Shown here: positions 6,701 to 8,541 of the stretch, piece by piece
Position numbering within the stretch: the stretch's first letter is position 1
How the letters are laid out: every line of letters begins with the position of its first letter
Assembly (NCBI GenBank): GCA_964567665.1
Contig: CAZMNN010000064.1
Coordinates: forward strand, 1-8,541
Length of the DNA stretch: 8,541 nucleotides
Reading direction: 5' to 3'
Origin: UBA1731 sp964567665
GTDB lineage: Bacteria > Verrucomicrobiota > Kiritimatiellia > RFP12 > UBA1067
Position numbers and translations under genes: made by a program
Notes under the pieces: generated by a model
Seen by the model: the letters and a program-made list of their open reading frames with translations, nothing else
What the model was told of the DNA's origin: nothing
Databases searched by the model: none

Positions 6701-7773
6701 GCTTTACCCTGCGCAATGGATATGCGCGTTGGCTACTGGATGGCGCCGGGGGCGACACGCAGCGGATTGACGACAATTACGCCGGTGGCTTTCTGGGACT
6801 CTCGCCCCGCGCCTGTCTCGTTGACTGCACGGTCGTAGACTGCATCGCTCCGCGCAGTGCGCTGGCCCACGGCGGACGCTATGAACGTTGCCGACTTATG
6901 GGCGACACTGCCTCTGTCGGCACGGGGTTTGACGGCAATTTTCAGGAAAGGTTCGGCGGATTCTACGACAGCGTGATTCTTGTCTCAAGCATGTTTACGG
7001 TCGATTTTCCTCTCGTCAACTGCACTGTGCGGAACACGAGCAAGAATCTGCAGGCCGGATTCGAGCAGGTCTATCTTTCGGACACCAGCATTCAGGGCGT
7101 CACGAACTGCGTGTTCGCTTGCCAGATCCGCAACAACGGCGGTACGGCGGATGGATTCCGTCCGCCGTGTTCGGGGAACATCGTCTGCACCGGAATCGCC
7201 GGAACACAGCCTACAGATGCGAATGCGGCGCGGTTCAAGGTGATGTCGATCGAACGTATTGCGCAGGCGTACAACCTTGAGACGCTGTCGTTCACCGGAG
7301 CAAAGGTCGCTGAACTGGTAGATTGCGGCGTCAACCGGGAGGAATATGGGAATTCGATGGATGTTGATGGGAATCTTCGTGTCCTCAACCGGACAATCGA
7401 CCTTGGCGCGGCTGAATACGATTGGCGTGCAGATTTTGGCCGGGCCTTGTCGCGAAGCAGGGTCTCCGTGCGGACGGCGACGGCCAACGTGACGACGAAT
7501 GCCGTCTCCGGACTGGAGCTTGCTGACGGGGATTTGCTGGAGCTGGACTGGATGTTCAAGGTCGGCGGCACCGCCACGTTCAACATCTCTGCCGCAATGA
7601 GTGAAGTCTCCGTTTCGGTGGACGGAGTGCGCGTGTCGCCAGAAGGCTCGACCTATTCTATTTTTGGTGCGCCAGGTGCGCACCGTGTTGCGATTGCCTA
7701 CTCCGGGGATGGCGCGGCCGTTGTGTCGGCTTTCATGGATCCGAAGATCGGCATGACCGTGATAATTCGGTAG
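3715..7773 (+). CDS. Secreted three-module right-handed parallel beta-helix protein
   Basis: This 1352-residue exported protein starts with a signal peptide (1-21, cleavage near ATAA). It contains three diverged copies of a beta-helix module at about 22-365, 457-797 and 880-1236. Each opens with a Y/HV-D/N strand, except that the third has a shorter N-cap. Each carries AVRC (107-110, 551-554, 982-985), followed 14-18 residues later by GFT (125-127, 566-568, 996-998). Repeated Cys-bearing rungs then follow. The modules close with a DWRL/DYRL...AIG segment (312-323, 751-762) or, in the third, with DVDGNLRV...IDLGAAEY (1216-1235), the usual end of pectate-lyase-like bacterial helices. Small beta-sandwiches follow each module (366-456, 798-879, 1237-1352). 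About forty cysteines remain after signal removal. Such folds bind or cleave polysaccharides or act as surface proteins. I see no known lyase or hydrolase catalytic set, so enzyme activity is unproven. No PEP-CTERM, Por or LPXTG tail is visible. It lies 12 bp after the DUF4838 gene. Confidence 0.85.
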   Translation: MRMKNLTSYFMCCAAFSATAADLYVDCHGNAPYSTIQAAVDAAQSGDTVYVRPGIYDNGGGVDAAEGTNRVHITKSLTLAATSDDPADTVIVGAFDSAEKFGRGPAAVRCVLVQATASDVVVIRGFTIRDGACHASEGVAGDARTYAGGASAESGNVWFADCRFFGNRGVRGGQVRGGTYLRCRFEGGCGAETAAAATLVYCLVTATLPSSESGANYLVGTDVSCINCTFYRNGTKYLASALDEQHALKNCVLAGQDYLTYSAGHIEASHTLFCRQKDSASPIDNADTSRLTSADCIEGKANEQFMAPAFEDWRLVTGSDAIGLGTADALSTLHPPAGLNVYEDYAHGEVPHEGTINAGCVQAVATPAGGRVRVEGLPFVVADQTVYEDLYFHPEAYPTQYQAEISHTSDIGVYRIDCMADGDRRIRYPMPDDTFAFVPPPDTSISMTCSVIRAASVIHVDPTADVGVADGTSERPYATLQDAVGASKSMGLIRAAAGHYRDGGTLADGVSNRVAITKALRLVGAGAERSFIHGAGDPNAPVGANGCGSGAVRCVQAIEGNICVQGFTLVDGHAGLSSAEENPSHNTPMDQGGAVKTGGSCIISDCVISNCVAYRGSAGYGPHLVRCRVTRCSGFGGVRLVEQGRMTSCAVYGCVASGSADGAGGPILLDTCTARQTTLVADSSANQRAVGSQHVAYGCVISGGIAPSASWAWTVRGCFTAPNYYPAADTAGNAPDAATGNIRFADARAHDYRLLATSEAIGHGYYDEATFWKTYEPGLDGTPLLFVDGKPLPGAFQRPVPVLIAPSAIDAGMLSLSGTNAVEEGDTVVVELSDARRPVKGFLVDGNVQPGTRWTYTAPSFGASGGVSVTDVPVFVFGTNWYVNAAMPDDSGDGFTLESAKRTLISICTNDYLMAGDVIHAARGDYTEGAARHSASDAIRARVLVPSGVTVVSDEGPSVTFITGAQATTSCREGTLGCGSDAVRCAVVEADGVLKGFTLRNGYARWLLDGAGGDTQRIDDNYAGGFLGLSPRACLVDCTVVDCIAPRSALAHGGRYERCRLMGDTASVGTGFDGNFQERFGGFYDSVILVSSMFTVDFPLVNCTVRNTSKNLQAGFEQVYLSDTSIQGVTNCVFACQIRNNGGTADGFRPPCSGNIVCTGIAGTQPTDANAARFKVMSIERIAQAYNLETLSFTGAKVAELVDCGVNREEYGNSMDVDGNLRVLNRTIDLGAAEYDWRADFGRALSRSRVSVRTATANVTTNAVSGLELADGDLLELDWMFKVGGTATFNISAAMSEVSVSVDGVRVSPEGSTYSIFGAPGAHRVAIAYSGDGAAVVSAFMDPKIGMTVIIR
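3778..4809 (+). repeat. Beta-helix module 1 of the triplicated protein
   Basis: Encodes residues 22-365. Landmarks are LYVD at 23-26, STIQAAVDAA at 34-43, TNRVHITKSLTL at 68-79, AVRC at 107-110 and GFTIRDGA at 125-132. The closing DWRLVTGSDAIGLG runs 312-325. TNRV-ITK-L is shared with module 2 at closely similar positions, which makes modules 1 and 2 the most alike pair. Confidence 0.7.
5083..6105 (+). repeat. Beta-helix module 2 of the triplicated protein
   Basis: Encodes residues 457-797, starting about 435 residues after module 1. Landmarks are IHVD at 458-461, ATLQDAV at 478-484, SNRVAITKALRL at 511-522 and GCGSGAVRC at 546-554. GFTLVDGHA lies at 566-574 and the closing DYRLLATSEAIGHG at 751-764. 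The GCGS-AVRC stretch is shared with module 3, so module 2 has features of both neighbours. Confidence 0.7.
6352..7422 (+). repeat. Beta-helix module 3 of the triplicated protein
   Basis: Encodes residues 880-1236, starting about 423 residues after module 2. Landmarks are WYVN at 881-884, GCGSDAVRC at 977-985, GFTLRNGYA at 996-1004 and the rung pair DCTVVDC at 1037-1043. Its end, with NRTIDLGAAEYDW around 1225-1237, is the least degenerate of the three closures. The TNRV-ITK strand of modules 1 and 2 is replaced by RARVLVPSG (940-948). Confidence 0.7.
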
Positions 7774-7780
7774 AGGACGG

Positions 7781-7787
7781 AAAGGAG
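7781..7787 (+). promoter_or_regulatory. Ribosome binding site of the third operon gene
   Basis: AAAGGAG ends 7 bases before ATG 7795, the same spacing as the previous two genes. A second ATG directly follows at 7798 at 10-base spacing. The constant 7-base distance favours 7795, and the difference is one residue. Confidence 0.7.
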
Positions 7788-7794
7788 ACAATCA

Positions 7795-8541
7795 ATGATG
7801 TGCAAAATGGTCACAACCGTGTTTGCCGCCGCGTTTGCGGCGTCTGTGGGCGCGACATCCGATGATGTCGTAATCGAGACGGCGAGGTTCCGGTTGACTG
7901 TTGGCGGAGACGCCGCCGTGAAATCCCTTGTCCTTAAGGCGAACGGTGAGGAGTGCCTTGACGTGCGAGAGAGGATTCCTCTCTTCGCGGCAATGCAGTC
8001 GCGTCCGTTCAACAATGAAATCAAACTCGCGCACCAGAATCGTAGCACCACGTATCCGGCAAACCAGATCAGCCGCAAAGGCGATGAACTTGTCGTAGGC
8101 TTTGAGACCGCGCCGTACAAGGTACGCGTCAGTGTCAGGACGGGAGACGGGTATGTAGCCTTCACGCTTGTGGACTTCATCTGCGAGCGGGATATAGCCT
8201 ACAGTGGCCTTGCCATGGATGTTCCGCCAGTTGCAGTCTTTCGCATTCTCCAGTTGCCGCTGAAGATACGTGAGAACGTCGGTGAATGGCTGAACGTCTC
8301 ATGGGATGCGCGGGCGGCAGCGGCTGTCGTTTCATGCGACGCCTATGCAGATGCGGCAGGTGAGACGCGATCCGGATTCCGCATGGCTCATGTAGACCTG
8401 TTCAGCGGCAAGCGTCTGCGGGGCGGTGCAGGGGCTGTTGTTGTAGGCGCTGGGCCTGACGACTTCCTTGCGTCGATGGATGCCTTTGAGCGTGATTTCG
8501 ACCTTCCGCGAGGAGTGCAGAGCCGCAAGGATGCGCGTCTC
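7795..8541 (+). CDS. Secreted protein of uncertain family, probable glycoside-hydrolase-like N-terminal region (partial, runs off the window)
   Basis: The frame is open from ATG 7795 for 249 codons and leaves the window without a stop. A signal peptide covers residues 1-20 (Lys at 4, Ala/Val-rich core, cleavage after SVGA). Residues from about 24 to 180 are alternating strands (VVIETARFRLTV, LVVGFETAPYKVRVSV, YVAFTLVDF), consistent with a galactose-mutarotase-like beta-sandwich. A later stretch (LNVSWDARAA, then FSGKRLRGGAGAVVVG with DDFLASMDAFERDFDLPRG) recalls the linker between such sandwiches and a catalytic barrel in PVC and Bacteroidota secreted hydrolases. I recognise this only as a pattern and cannot name a GH family. 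The catalytic part would lie downstream. The gap to the preceding gene is 21 bp on the same strand, so it belongs to the same operon and presumably acts on the same extracytoplasmic substrate. Confidence 0.7.
   Translation, partial: MMCKMVTTVFAAAFAASVGATSDDVVIETARFRLTVGGDAAVKSLVLKANGEECLDVRERIPLFAAMQSRPFNNEIKLAHQNRSTTYPANQISRKGDELVVGFETAPYKVRVSVRTGDGYVAFTLVDFICERDIAYSGLAMDVPPVAVFRILQLPLKIRENVGEWLNVSWDARAAAAVVSCDAYADAAGETRSGFRMAHVDLFSGKRLRGGAGAVVVGAGPDDFLASMDAFERDFDLPRGVQSRKDARL

Noticed and set aside
6985..7791. Leftward 268-codon open frame at the end of the beta-helix gene
   Set aside because: Opposite module 3 and the C-terminal domain; no ribosome site and a low-complexity, Arg-rich product.
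7774..7794. Terminator or promoter between the second and third operon genes
   Set aside because: The 21-bp gap is filled by the ribosome site; there is no hairpin, T-tract or -35/-10 pair.
1..8541. CRISPR array, tRNA/rRNA, insertion sequence or prophage signature
   Set aside because: No regularly spaced direct repeats, no cloverleaf or rRNA-like segment, and no transposase, integrase or terminal inverted repeats were seen on either strand.

Overview
The window reads as chromosome from a bacterium of the PVC group. A gut-type Kiritimatiellota or Lentisphaerota (Victivallales-like) organism fits best. This placement is inference: it rests on secreted DUF4838/CBM9 proteins and very long Cys-rich beta-helix proteins in one operon, which is typical of those glycan-degrading lineages. 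No rRNA, tRNA or phylogenetic marker other than a dxs tail is present to prove it.

Layout. Positions 1-196 hold the last 64 codons of a GC-rich housekeeping gene, probably dxs (1-deoxy-D-xylulose-5-phosphate synthase). Positions 197-592 are non-coding as far as I can tell. Counted GC falls from 66% in the dxs tail to about 49% here. The stretch holds two hairpins whose G-U pairs work only in a rightward transcript, and a 14-bp palindrome. A near-consensus vegetative promoter follows at 593-621 (TTGACA, 17-bp spacer, TGG-TATAAG extended -10). A perfect 6-bp inverted repeat overlaps its -10, and then come a 10-A leader tract and a strong Shine-Dalgarno.

That promoter drives a rightward operon of at least three genes with gaps of 12 and 21 bp, each preceded by an AAAGGA(G) site 7 bases before the start. 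(1) 661-3702: a secreted 1013-residue protein with a GH67-N-like domain, a DUF4838 domain, a CBM9-like domain and a further C-terminal beta-sandwich. (2) 3715-7773: a secreted 1352-residue protein made of three diverged right-handed beta-helix modules, each followed by a small beta-sandwich. (3) 7795 to the window end: the N-terminal 249 residues of another secreted protein, probably the beta-sandwich front end of a larger glycoside-hydrolase-like enzyme.

Together the operon looks like an extracytoplasmic carbohydrate-processing set: a candidate hydrolase with binding modules, a large helical binding or processing protein, and a second candidate hydrolase. No transporter, sensor or regulator is visible here. 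The substrate cannot be read from the sequence. The most interesting points are the uncharacterised three-protein secreted set, the internal triplication in the second protein, and the compact promoter/operator-like control region.
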